Shown: positions 38,999-49,393 of the stretch, one piece after another
Position numbering within the stretch: position 1 is the stretch's first letter
Layout: each line of letters begins with the position of its first letter
From: an uncultured Moraxella sp.
Lineage (GTDB): Bacteria; Pseudomonadota; Gammaproteobacteria; Pseudomonadales; Moraxellaceae
NCBI RefSeq assembly: GCF_945873075.1
Contig: NZ_CAMCBS010000006.1
Coordinates: forward strand, 1-64,000
Length of the DNA: 64,000 nucleotides
Direction: 5' to 3'
The notes under the pieces: model-generated
What the model saw: the letters and a program-made list of their open reading frames with translations, nothing else
Databases searched by the model: none
What the model was told of the DNA's origin: nothing
Position numbers and translations under genes: made by a program

Positions 38999-40102
38999 AT
39001 GGGTGCATTCGTGTTGGATTCTGCAAACAAGATTAAGGGTGTGGCGCTCGCTGTGGCTATCGCTTTGCATGGCGTGGCAGGCTTTGGCGTGGCAAATATG
39101 CAAATCAAGACTTTGACACCGCCAAAAATCACACCGCCTTTAGAAGTGGAATTTATCAAACCTGAGCCAAAGCCTGAACCCGAAAAAATCATTTTAAATA
39201 ACCTTGAGTCGCCTGAACCTGTCGTGGTCAATCAGCCTGTTCAACAGCAGGTAGCACGACCACAAACAGCGGGTGCAGCACCTACCCAACAGAGCGAATT
39301 AGAAACCAAGAAAGCTGTTACAGAGAAAAAAACACAGCAAGCCAACGCATCAAAACATACAGCATCCACCAAATCTGATAACAAGCCAGCGGATGATATT
39401 GCTAGCCAACAAGCCCAGCAAGCGGCTTTTGAAGCTGAGCAGCGACGCTTGGAACATGAGCGTCTTGAACGAGAACGGCTTGAGCGTGAAAGATTGGAGC
39501 ATATCGCTCGCCAAGAGCAACTAGAACGAGAACGCTTGGCAAAAGAGCAGGCGCAAAAAGAGCAACTCGCCAAAGAACAAGCGGAGCGTGAGCGTAAACA
39601 GCGTGAAGCACAAGAAAAAGCACGAGCCGAAGCTGAAGCCGCGGCACGCCGTCAAGCTGAGGCAGATGCTCTTGCCAAAAAGCAAGCCGATGAAGCTCGT
39701 CGCCAAGCCCAACAGGGGCAGGGTCAAGGCAATCAAGGCAATGGCAAAGACAAAAAGAACGATGATGGCAAAAAAGGCGGTAAAGATGACAATAACCAAA
39801 AAGGTGAAATCATTTCGGGTCAAAACCTAGGCTCGATATCCAATGCCAGCTGGATTCGTAAGCCAAACTTTAATGGCATTCATTCTGATGAAATTAAAGG
39901 CAATGTCAGCGTTACGGCGACTTTGACCATCGATGCCAAAGGGTCAATCACAGGTGTCAGTGGTGTCTCCACAGGTGACCGTGAACTTGATAAACAAATC
40001 ATGCGTGAGATTCGCCGAGCCAAATTAAAGCCATTTAAGCAAGGCAATAATACATTAACAGGCACGGCAACTTATCCAATTTCTATTAAATTAAGTAATT
40101 AA
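38999..40102 (+). CDS. tonB: Energy transducer TonB
   Basis: TonB passes proton-motive energy from ExbBD to outer-membrane iron receptors. A single N-terminal membrane anchor (about 12-32) is followed by a Pro/Lys/Glu-rich stretch. Then comes a very long Glu/Arg/Gln/Ala-rich helical region (about 130-245; LERERLERERL-type repeats) in place of the usual short Pro-rich spacer. The C-terminal TonB domain follows (NVSVTATLTIDAKGSITGVSG to the end). At 367 residues it is longer than E. coli TonB (239). The helical region makes it partly TolA-like, but the exbB-exbD neighbours and Fur sites favour TonB. Alternative starts exist nearby. Confidence 0.88.
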   Translation: MGAFVLDSANKIKGVALAVAIALHGVAGFGVANMQIKTLTPPKITPPLEVEFIKPEPKPEPEKIILNNLESPEPVVVNQPVQQQVARPQTAGAAPTQQSELETKKAVTEKKTQQANASKHTASTKSDNKPADDIASQQAQQAAFEAEQRRLEHERLERERLERERLEHIARQEQLERERLAKEQAQKEQLAKEQAERERKQREAQEKARAEAEAAARRQAEADALAKKQADEARRQAQQGQGQGNQGNGKDKKNDDGKKGGKDDNNQKGEIISGQNLGSISNASWIRKPNFNGIHSDEIKGNVSVTATLTIDAKGSITGVSGVSTGDRELDKQIMREIRRAKLKPFKQGNNTLTGTATYPISIKLSN

Positions 40103-40114
40103 AGGTAACTAACT

Positions 40115-40663
40115 ATGGATTTTGCATTTTATTGGTCGCATACTGATGCGGTGAGCAAGGCATTGTTTTTTGTGCTATTGGCATTGTCGGTGGCATCGTG
40201 GGTTGTGGGCATTATCCGTGTGCTCAATTCCAAGCGTCTATCGGGCACGATTGACAAATGCCTATCGGCGGCGATGGCGGATGTGTCGGTAGATGGCTTG
40301 GATTTTAACAAAAAAAAGATGATTACCGAACAAAAGCTACTTCAGCACATTGCCCGTTTTCGCTTTGAGCTCGAAAAAGGCTTGCCAGTGCTTGGAACGA
40401 CGGCATCGATTGCGCCATTTATTGGGCTATTTGGCACAGTGTGGGGTATTTTTCATGCGCTACACAGTATCGGCAAAAGCGGACAAGCAGGTCTTGCACA
40501 AGTAGCAGGCCCTGTGGGTGAAGCGCTGATTATGACAGGTCTTGGCTTGGCGGTGGCGATTCCTGCGGTGATTTTTTATAATATCGCTGTACGCATCAAC
40601 AAAAAAGCCCTGCACATCGCCACAGATACCGCACATCAAATCTTGGCAAAAACGGCACAATAA
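40115..40663 (+). CDS. exbB: Biopolymer transport protein ExbB
   Basis: The MotA/TolQ/ExbB proton-channel family member has three membrane helices. These are at about 15-35, and in the GLPVLGTTASIAPFIGLFGTVWGIF and GPVGEALIMTGLGLAVAIPAV segments, the two most conserved motifs of the family. The 182-residue length is short for ExbB but acceptable. It follows tonB by 12 nt and precedes exbD by 9 nt. Confidence 0.94.
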   Translation: MDFAFYWSHTDAVSKALFFVLLALSVASWVVGIIRVLNSKRLSGTIDKCLSAAMADVSVDGLDFNKKKMITEQKLLQHIARFRFELEKGLPVLGTTASIAPFIGLFGTVWGIFHALHSIGKSGQAGLAQVAGPVGEALIMTGLGLAVAIPAVIFYNIAVRINKKALHIATDTAHQILAKTAQ

Positions 40664-40672
40664 GGGGGCGAT

Positions 40673-41074
40673 ATGGCGTTCGAGCTTGGAGATCATGACG
40701 ATCAAGGCATGAATGAGATGAATCTGATTCCGCTCATTGATATCATGCTTGTGCTGATGATTATTTTTCTTGTGACAGCGACGGTGCTCAATCCGACCGT
40801 GCCACTGGATTTACCAAAAACTGCTGCCAGCGTCAATGATGCACCGCCACAGGTGCTACAAATTAGTATTGATGCAGATAGCCAAATCTATTGGGACAAA
40901 GAGCCAATCAGTCTTGATGAGCTCAATCGTCGATTTGGCAAAGAAGTCAAGCAGGGCAACAATCCACAAATCAATCTGCGTGCTGATAAGTCGGGCAAAT
41001 ATGATATGGTTGCCCAAGTGCTTGCAGTGGCAGGTGAAGCAGGGTTAAAAAAGATTGCCTTTGTCAGTGAATAA
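40673..41074 (+). CDS. exbD: Biopolymer transport protein ExbD
   Basis: ExbD forms the second part of the proton-driven motor. The 133-residue protein has a single membrane helix with the conserved Asp: MNLIPLIDIMLVLMIIFLVTA (Asp at about residue 22). A periplasmic domain follows. It is the last gene of the tonB-exbB-exbD operon, ended by a terminator. Confidence 0.95.
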   Translation: MAFELGDHDDQGMNEMNLIPLIDIMLVLMIIFLVTATVLNPTVPLDLPKTAASVNDAPPQVLQISIDADSQIYWDKEPISLDELNRRFGKEVKQGNNPQINLRADKSGKYDMVAQVLAVAGEAGLKKIAFVSE

Positions 41075-41119
41075 TGATTGGCTCTATAAAGATATGCTCA
41101 ATCAAAAAAACCGCAGTAA

Positions 41120-41143
41120 AAAAGCCACAGTGTTGTGGCTTTT
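41120..41143. terminator. Bidirectional terminator after exbD
   Basis: AAAAGCCAC (41120-41128) pairs perfectly with GTGGCTTTT (41135-41143) around a 6-nt loop, between converging genes. Confidence 0.85.
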
Positions 41144-41196
41144 ATCTTTTAAAATATATTCAATAGCTATATATCAAATAAATCGGATAATTTGGC

Positions 41197-42483
41197 TTAT
41201 ACAACCAAGATACCCCGTTCATTCATGGCAATCTGCCAAGCGTCAATATGGGTCGGCTTGCCAAGCCAAGTAACGATGATACCGTGGCGGATTTGTTGTA
41301 GGGTGTGAATCTTACGCAAAATCCCCCGATCAGGCGGTGTACTGGTATCAATGCCTAGATACAGCTGTGCATCATGGCCATCACACTCATTAATCAGCGC
41401 TGTCAGTTCATCACGAGTATCCACCACGCCTGCATCACTAAGTACGGATAATGTCATCACATGGTCTGTATCAGCACGCTCAAGGGTGGCTTTGATCAGT
41501 CGCTCATGCGGTGTATCACTGATAGGGTGTATTGGCGTGACATTTGGCGCTTGATAATCATCATGATCAATGATGGTCTGGCTAAACTGTGCCATCAGTG
41601 CTTGATAATACGGCTGATTGGTATCGGTGCGGATGCTGACGACAGATTTGAGACGACAATACAGATACGCCATCAGTCGGGGTAGCAGCCCATACAGCAC
41701 AAGGCAGGCAAGTACAAGATAAGCAAACTGCGCCGGCGTGCCATCGCTCGCTGTCGGCAGAATCAGCCCAAGCTTGGCAGGTAGATAGCCAATCACAGCT
41801 AATAGTTCATAAAAATGCGCATCAGTGAGCAGTGTTGATTCAAAGCCAAAGCCATAGCGACGAAACAAGAATAAGCCAAATAAGCCCACCATACTACCCA
41901 CCAAGCCCGATAGCCAAGCGCCATGCATGATGGTGGATAGATACCATGATTTGATAGGGCGAATGTTATCAAGGACGACACCAAGTGCTGTTTTTTGGGC
42001 GGTTTTGTTCGCCGTGTGATTGCTTGATAACACACCTGATGCGATGGGACTTTGTAGGATAAGCTTATCAAAAAAGCTGGTCAGCAGTGAGTGCTTGGGG
42101 CGAGCCAACCCAATCAACCACCACAGCAAAGACAAGCTATGCCAGCCCAATAACGCCACCAAGACATAGAAAAAATTGACCACACTACTTGCCAAAATCC
42201 CAGCAACACCCACCATGCCAAGCACAAAATACACGATATAAATCAATCGCTTGGATGATGCTATCATCTGATGCGTGCTAGTGATGACATCAAGCAGATG
42301 TCCGTCGCTGTCGATTTTTTCGGCACGGATAAATAGCTTGTCATACGCAGAATGATGGTCGCCTTTGAGCGTGTCGGTGACAAGCTTTGGGTCTTGGGCA
42401 AAGATAAAATCCTGCGCTTCAAGTCGGCGAATCAACTCTAAGCGTTCGTGTTCTTGGGGTGTCTTGGGTGTGGTCTGAGTCAT
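41197..42483 (-). CDS. DUF2868-family membrane protein
   Basis: The 428-residue protein has four to five membrane helices in two groups (about 80-125 and 190-285) and a soluble C-terminal domain of about 130 residues. The segment HGAWLSGLVGSMVGLFGLFLFRRYGFGFESTLL and the following GYLPAKLGL and LLPRLMAYLYC match the DUF2868 pattern. The family is often next to a DUF3482 GTPase; none is seen here. Function unknown. It follows the RnfB-like gene by 18 nt and may be co-transcribed with it. Confidence 0.75.
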   Translation of the reverse strand: MTQTTPKTPQEHERLELIRRLEAQDFIFAQDPKLVTDTLKGDHHSAYDKLFIRAEKIDSDGHLLDVITSTHQMIASSKRLIYIVYFVLGMVGVAGILASSVVNFFYVLVALLGWHSLSLLWWLIGLARPKHSLLTSFFDKLILQSPIASGVLSSNHTANKTAQKTALGVVLDNIRPIKSWYLSTIMHGAWLSGLVGSMVGLFGLFLFRRYGFGFESTLLTDAHFYELLAVIGYLPAKLGLILPTASDGTPAQFAYLVLACLVLYGLLPRLMAYLYCRLKSVVSIRTDTNQPYYQALMAQFSQTIIDHDDYQAPNVTPIHPISDTPHERLIKATLERADTDHVMTLSVLSDAGVVDTRDELTALINECDGHDAQLYLGIDTSTPPDRGILRKIHTLQQIRHGIIVTWLGKPTHIDAWQIAMNERGILVV

Positions 42484-42501
42484 AGTAAGCGATGGTTTGG
42501 C

Positions 42502-43338
42502 TTAAGTTTGGGAATTGGATTCAAGCATGGCAAGCTCACGGCTGAGTGCATCCACTCGTGCTTGTAGCTCATCATCGGCACGCACGGCAAGCTGTTTGCC
42601 TAGTTTTTTGATTTGGGTGCGTAGCTTGGCGGCGGCGATGGTGTTTTTGGCGTTTTGGGCATCGATGGCTTGGCTTGGTGCTGTATTCATGACATTGACC
42701 ATCTGTGATTCGATGGTGCTGACGACAGGCTTTGTGCCATCTTCGATGGTCTTGGCGACACGGTTTAGATGCTTGTGATAACGCTGGCGTAGATGTGCTT
42801 GTTCTTTTTGGCGGGTGTTATCGTCGATATGGCGTGGATGTTCGACCAAATCAATGCAGTCCACAGGGCAAGGCGCAAGGCAGAGTTCACAGCCTGTACA
42901 CAGCTCGGTGATGATACTGTGCATATGCTTAGCGGTGCCGATGATGGCATCGACAGGACAGGCGGGAATGCACTTGGTGCAGCCGATACAGTCATCTTCA
43001 CGGATGATGGCACGCACTTCGATTGGGCGATGGCTGACTGGGTCAATTTGCCATTTGCTTGGTGTGGCAGGTTGTGGCTCGACATTTAGGATGCTTGCAA
43101 TGCCATCACTGACAGCTTGTCCACCAGGTACGCATAAGTTGGGCGCTTCGCCTTGTATAACGATACCATGTGCATAGGGCAGACAGCCGTCATGATGACC
43201 GCACAGACCGCACTGGGTCTGGGGTAGTAGCGCATCAATCTGTGCGATGCGGATACGCTTATCATCACTGAGTGTCGCTAATGCCAATGGCTCAAATAAA
43301 ATCGGCAAGTCGTCTAATCGGGTGGTGCAATCGGTCAT
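42502..43338 (-). CDS. rnfB: RnfB-like iron-sulfur (ferredoxin) protein
   Basis: The N-terminal [4Fe-4S] module QTQCGLCGHHDGCLPYAHGI near residue 40 matches RnfB. Two classical ferredoxin clusters follow: CIGCTKCIPACPVDAI near 115 and CTGCELCLAPCPVDCI near 145. The C-terminal 110 residues are helical and charged. The N-terminal membrane anchor of classical RnfB is missing. No other rnf genes are visible, so it may serve as a soluble electron carrier. Confidence 0.88.
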   Translation of the reverse strand: MTDCTTRLDDLPILFEPLALATLSDDKRIRIAQIDALLPQTQCGLCGHHDGCLPYAHGIVIQGEAPNLCVPGGQAVSDGIASILNVEPQPATPSKWQIDPVSHRPIEVRAIIREDDCIGCTKCIPACPVDAIIGTAKHMHSIITELCTGCELCLAPCPVDCIDLVEHPRHIDDNTRQKEQAHLRQRYHKHLNRVAKTIEDGTKPVVSTIESQMVNVMNTAPSQAIDAQNAKNTIAAAKLRTQIKKLGKQLAVRADDELQARVDALSRELAMLESNSQT

Positions 43339-43427
43339 AAGATTTTTAAATTTAATTAATTAATACTAAGCTAGTTGGGCGAATTAGCAAAACGGGTAAA
43401 TTGGACAAGATGGCAGATTTATCAAAG

Positions 43428-44302
43428 CTAGTCATCTGTGGCAACGGGCAGATACCGCTGTTTGACAAGGCTAATCAACTCATGGGCAATCGTACCTACC
43501 GCAGGGATGGGTGGTAAATTATCCAAATCAAAAAACTTGGCATCACTAATCTCACCTGCCTGCACACGGATAGCGCCACTGTGATATTCAGCGATAAAAC
43601 CTGCCATCAGATTGCTCGGATACGGCCATGGCTGTGAGCTGATGTAGGTGGGAGCATGGATATGGATGCCAACTTCTTCAAATACTTCACGGTGCACGCC
43701 CATTTCAAGCGTTTCGCCTGCTTCAACAAAGCCTGCAATCAAGCCATAGACGCCTTTTTGGCGGTGGCGATGATGTAGCGCAAGTAGTATCTGTGGCTTA
43801 TGCGTATCAGGGCAATGGCGAGTGATGGCGACGATGATACACGGCTGTACACGGGGGTAGGCGTGATGACGGCATTTGGGGCAGACTTTGGCGTGCTCGC
43901 CGTGCGCATGGGCGTGTGTCGGCGTGCCACAGCGTGAGCAGTAACGATGGTCATTTTGCCATTGTACAAGCATAATCGCACGGCTTAGTGTATCAAGGCT
44001 TGAGCCATCGAGTGTGTTTAGCAGATTGCGAAAGCTTACAGCTTTTAGGTTTTGGACATCTTTGGTGTCAAAGCCATCGCCAAATCTCATCATCAAGCCA
44101 AGCTGACAGGCGTGCTCGCTATCAATCACATGGCTGACAGGGTGCTCGTGGTGCTGTGCGATGGTGCTTGGGCTGTCATTGTGCGATTCGTTATAGCCAA
44201 GATGGATGGCGTATTTTGGGGTATTTGCCAAGCTTAGCACAAAGGGCGTGCCATCAGCATGACAGACTAGGCTGTCTGCTTGTATGACCCATAGGGTGAT
44301 GC

Positions 44303-44306
<4 letters not shown>
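43428..44306 (-). CDS. nudC: NAD(+) diphosphatase / NADH pyrophosphatase
   Basis: NudC hydrolyses NAD(H) and removes NAD caps from RNA. The Zn ribbon CSRCGTPTHAHAHGEHAKVCPKC, the Nudix box GFVEAGETLEMGVHREVFEEVG and the NudC-specific SQPWPYPSNLM are all present. ATG 44304-44306 is chosen; it overlaps the stop of the rnhA-dnaQ gene (ATGA), which indicates translational coupling. A GTG-like longer start adds seven unconserved residues. Confidence 0.94.
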
Positions 44307-45709
<1,403 letters not shown>

Positions 45710-45908
45710 AAAAATCGTTCGTGTCAATGATTGTAGCAAATGTGCCTATTATAAAGCATTGCACCGCTTTATGCGAATTTCTGCACAGTTTTATGATGGC
45801 TTTGGCGTATCAGTCCGTCTGATGTAGATTCCACATTTATTTTTGTGTGGGTGAATGTGGTATAATGGCAAATTATTCATCCATTTAGCATAATTAGCAC
45901 AAAGAATC

Positions 45909-46556
45909 ATGACATCAACCATCACACCTAGCCATCAGTTTCGCCGTGTGTTTCACCCCAAGTTTCTACACGCCCCAAAATCTGTCAGCATCTGCCATGA
46001 TGACAGACCGCTGTATCTTGAGATTGGCGCAGGCAAGGGCAAGCACGCTGTGTTATTTGCAACTACCAATCCTGATAAGCGATTGATTGCGGTTGAGCGT
46101 ACCAGTGAGAAATTTAGTGCATTTGACAAATTAAGCCATGCTAATTCGTTAGATAATCTTACCAATATCCATGCTGATGCGATTGCGTTTACGGTGCATT
46201 TTATTGAGCCTAATTCTCTAGATGGCGTGTTTATCCTGTACCCCAATCCCGAACCGCATAACAAAAATCAGCGATGGCTGAATATGCCGTTTTTTGAGTT
46301 TTTATTATCTCGGATGAAAGTAGGGGCGACGATTACTCTAGCCAGTAACATCACTGAATACATCGATGAAGCGGTAGAATTGCTTGATACTGTATGGTGC
46401 TTACCTTATGTCAAGCAGACCATCGCCAAGTCATCGGCTCGCACGCATTTTGAAATTAAGTATCTGGCTCGAGATGAGCTGTGCCAAGAGATTATCATCA
46501 CCAAGCCTGATGGCTATCGCACTCGTTTTGATGATGTACCTGCAATGTCTTTATAA
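45909..46556 (+). CDS. TrmB-like SAM-dependent methyltransferase (paralogue)
   Basis: A 215-residue Rossmann-fold methyltransferase with YLEIGAGKGKHAV (SAM site) and YPNPEPHNKNQRWLNMPFFEFL, the position of the YPDPWPKxRHxKRR motif of tRNA (guanine-N7)-methyltransferase TrmB. The Trp and basic run of that motif are altered, so the substrate may differ. Downstream residues ITLASNITEYIDEA resemble TrmB. It is likely a paralogue rather than the main TrmB, which would have to be sought elsewhere. Confidence 0.75.
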   Translation: MTSTITPSHQFRRVFHPKFLHAPKSVSICHDDRPLYLEIGAGKGKHAVLFATTNPDKRLIAVERTSEKFSAFDKLSHANSLDNLTNIHADAIAFTVHFIEPNSLDGVFILYPNPEPHNKNQRWLNMPFFEFLLSRMKVGATITLASNITEYIDEAVELLDTVWCLPYVKQTIAKSSARTHFEIKYLARDELCQEIIITKPDGYRTRFDDVPAMSL

Positions 46557-46611
46557 AGCGACTTTATAAATCGTATTGATAAATAAGTAAAATTAAATTA
46601 TTGGAAATGGT

Positions 46612-47835
46612 ATGACTCAGGCAAGTGTGGCGATTATCGGTGCAGGGGCGGCAGGGCTGATGGCGGCAGAAGTGCTATCGGTTTATGATGTCGATGTCCA
46701 TGTATTTGACCAAAAACCCACCGCCGCACGCAAGATTTTGATGGCGGGTAAAACAGGTCTAAACATCTCGCACAATGAGCCGATGGCGGAGTTTGTCACT
46801 CGCTATACGCCGTCTGATTGGCTTGCGCCTTTTGTGCAAGCATTTGGTGCTGATGACATCCGTGCATGGATGGCATCGCTTGGTATCGACAGCTACGTGG
46901 GCTCGACAGGGCGAATTTTTCCTGTTGAGATGAAGGCATCCAAGCTTGTGCGCGCATGGCTAAATCGCTTGCATGATAATCAAGTAAAATTTCACTATCG
47001 CCATCGCTGTGTTAGGATGAATAATCGTGTGCTTGGCTTTGAAGTGCTGGATAATAAAGGCAATATTATTGAGCGATTTGACCAAGTATTTGATGCGGTG
47101 ATATTAGCATGTGGTGGTGGCTCGTATGCATATCTGGGTAGTGATGGTGCATGGCAAAGATGGCTAAGTGCTGATGAGCTGACACCGCTGTATGCTAGCA
47201 ATGTCGGTGTGTTACGCAGTTGGTCGGCGTTTATGACTCCTTTATATGGCGAGGCTATCAAGCGTGTGCGTGCATGGGTGGCTGATGATGACGGACATCA
47301 AGGTGATATTATTATCAGTCATTATGGACTAGAAAGCGGACTGATTTATAAGCTTAATTTCGCCATGCGACAAGCGATGGATAGACATCAAAACTTCACC
47401 CTATATTTGGATTTATTGCCTGATAAATCAGCTGATTTTATTTATAAAAACTTAACCAAAAATAAGAAACAATCACTCAATACGGCGCTCAAAAAACTCG
47501 GGCTTGATGTTGTTAAAATTGCACTATTGCGAGAATGTACGCATAAAACCGACTGGTCGGATTTATCAAAAATGGCAATGCACATCAAATCGCTAGCCAT
47601 CAGCTGTACAGGATTTCGTCCGATGGATGAAGCCATCAGCACAGGCGGTGGTGTCAAGCGTATGGCAGTGGGGGATGATTTACAATTAACATCCCATGCA
47701 GGCATGTTCTGCTGTGGTGAGATGCTTGACTGGGATGCACCAACAGGGGGCTATTTATTGACCGCTTGTTTTGCTACAGGGCGAGCGGCGGCGATGGGTG
47801 TGGTAAAATATCTAAATGTTCCATCTGATACTTAG
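46612..47835 (+). CDS. BaiN/TIGR03862-like FAD-dependent oxidoreductase
   Basis: The 407-residue flavoprotein starts with the Rossmann motif VAIIGAGAAGLMAAEVLS and continues with ARKILMAGKTGLNISHNE, a hallmark of the HI0933/BaiN family. VILACGGGSYAYLGSDGAW and the C-terminal GMFCCGEMLDWDAPTGGYLLTACFATGRAAA are also typical. The substrate is unknown. It follows the TrmB-like gene by 55 nt. Confidence 0.88.
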   Translation: MTQASVAIIGAGAAGLMAAEVLSVYDVDVHVFDQKPTAARKILMAGKTGLNISHNEPMAEFVTRYTPSDWLAPFVQAFGADDIRAWMASLGIDSYVGSTGRIFPVEMKASKLVRAWLNRLHDNQVKFHYRHRCVRMNNRVLGFEVLDNKGNIIERFDQVFDAVILACGGGSYAYLGSDGAWQRWLSADELTPLYASNVGVLRSWSAFMTPLYGEAIKRVRAWVADDDGHQGDIIISHYGLESGLIYKLNFAMRQAMDRHQNFTLYLDLLPDKSADFIYKNLTKNKKQSLNTALKKLGLDVVKIALLRECTHKTDWSDLSKMAMHIKSLAISCTGFRPMDEAISTGGGVKRMAVGDDLQLTSHAGMFCCGEMLDWDAPTGGYLLTACFATGRAAAMGVVKYLNVPSDT

Positions 47836-47848
47836 GATTAAAGCTAAA

Positions 47849-47876
47849 AAAATGGCTGAATGATATCAGCCATTTT
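47849..47876. terminator. Bidirectional terminator
   Basis: A perfect 11-bp stem (AAAATGGCTGA with TCAGCCATTTT) and 6-nt loop between converging genes. Confidence 0.88.
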
Positions 47877-47881
47877 GCAGT

Positions 47882-49246
47882 TTAGATAAACTTCCCAACC
47901 AACGCATCACTATCCGTCCGTGCATCGAGTGCCACAAGTAGCGCATAAGCACCGATAAATTTACGGCTGATAAACATCATTTCTTTTGGTGGTAGGCTAA
48001 ATTCTAGCGATTGCATCCCGTCTTTGGCTTTTTGCATCACACGGGCGTATAGGTCGCTACCAACCCAAATATAGCGTCCGTCATCGTCTAGATGCGGATG
48101 CTGACCGTGAGCCACTTGATTGAGCGCCGCCGCTTTGGCAAAAGGCTCACACGCCATCAAAAAGACATCCGCCATATCTGATTTTGGCTTACCGTTAAGT
48201 TTATCAAAAAAGTCATAACCTGTCATCGCATCCATCATCATGGACTTGTCTTGATAAAATCCTGCACTGATTAATCCTCGAGCAATGCCAAGCAGATGAC
48301 TATCAAACTGCTTAATCGCCCCAAAGTCCAATAAGATAAGCTTATCAATGCCATCTTCAAAGCGTACTAGATAATTCCCAAAATTTGGGTCAGTCTGCAT
48401 CTCACCCCACTCAAACAGCTCACGGATGACTACTTCGATGGTGGCTTGACCTAGGGCGTTTTTGCGGGTTTGGGGCAGCTGTTTTAGGCTGTTATCATTG
48501 AGCGATACACCATGCTCAAAGCTCATACAAATCAAGCGTGGCGTGCTATAGTTATCATAAATCGTCGGCACGACATAGCGGGCATCATCAGCCAAATACT
48601 GGGCAAATCGCTTGGTAGTATTGGCTTCTAGGGTATAATCCACTTCACGATGTAGTAGCTCGCCAATCTCTTCAAACCACGCATCCAGTGCTTTGGTCTG
48701 TGGTACAGCATTGGTAATTTTTAATAAATGCTTAAAAATTGACAAATCAGCGTCAATCGATGCTGCCACACCCGGATATTGCACCTTGAGCACGACTTCA
48801 CGGCCTGAATATTTGTGCACGGCTTTGTGTACTTGGGCAAGGCTTGCTGTACCAATCGGCGTACGGTCAATCTCAAAATCCGCCACTCGCTCACCAAGTT
48901 CACCCTTTAGCGCATCATAGATGATATGCCAAGCCAGTGGTGTGGTGCTGGCATCGAGCGTGTGTAGGGCGTCAAGCACTTGCGGTGGCAAAAAATGCTC
49001 GCCATACAATGCTAGCATCTGCCCGACCTTGACCACCGAGCCTTTGAGCTTACCAAGCTCGCTCACCAAATAATCCGCCTGCTCTTGGAGTAGGGTGTGC
49101 TTGGCATTGGCTCGCTGTTCTTGGCTCATAAACAGGCTACCGACGCTGGATTTTGCCCAATTTTTACCGATATTGAGCGAAGTTTTGGCGATAGACAGAC
49201 GGCGAGATAGGGGCGTGGTTTTTAGCTTATCGATTGGCTGGGTCAT
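47882..49246 (-). CDS. ABC1/ADCK-family atypical kinase (UbiB/COQ8-like)
   Basis: The 454-residue protein has the KxGQ motif (SVVKVGQMLAL, about residue 72), a ATP-site REVVLKVQYPG, the EVDYTLEANTTKRFAQ region and the metal-binding LLDFGAIKQFD, which are ABC1 family marks. In other bacteria members support ubiquinone biosynthesis or lipid homeostasis. The canonical UbiB C-terminal membrane helices are missing, so it is an extra ABC1 paralogue. It stands alone. Confidence 0.85.
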   Translation of the reverse strand: MTQPIDKLKTTPLSRRLSIAKTSLNIGKNWAKSSVGSLFMSQEQRANAKHTLLQEQADYLVSELGKLKGSVVKVGQMLALYGEHFLPPQVLDALHTLDASTTPLAWHIIYDALKGELGERVADFEIDRTPIGTASLAQVHKAVHKYSGREVVLKVQYPGVAASIDADLSIFKHLLKITNAVPQTKALDAWFEEIGELLHREVDYTLEANTTKRFAQYLADDARYVVPTIYDNYSTPRLICMSFEHGVSLNDNSLKQLPQTRKNALGQATIEVVIRELFEWGEMQTDPNFGNYLVRFEDGIDKLILLDFGAIKQFDSHLLGIARGLISAGFYQDKSMMMDAMTGYDFFDKLNGKPKSDMADVFLMACEPFAKAAALNQVAHGQHPHLDDDGRYIWVGSDLYARVMQKAKDGMQSLEFSLPPKEMMFISRKFIGAYALLVALDARTDSDALVGKFI

Positions 49247-49349
49247 TCGTGTTTGATTTTATAATGAAAAATGATGGCTTATTATAGCAAAAATTCGCCT
49301 GTATCGCTATGATGTCGCTACGATTGCTATCTTTTAGATGGTTTAAAAA

Positions 49350-49378
49350 AAGGGATAAAGCAAATCGCCTTATCCCTT
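49350..49378 (-). terminator. Terminator of purD
   Basis: On the minus strand AAGGGATAAG-type arms (AAGGGATAAAG at 49350-49360, CCTTATCCCTT at 49368-49378, one mismatch) form a hairpin followed by seven T in the minus-strand sense. Confidence 0.8.
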
Positions 49379-49393
49379 GATTGGTGCTTGGGT

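Noticed and set aside
38999..40102. Considered TolA rather than TonB
   Set aside because: The long charged helix is TolA-like, but exbB-exbD follow, Fur-like sites precede, and the C-terminus has the TonB-type fold pattern; no pal or tolB nearby.
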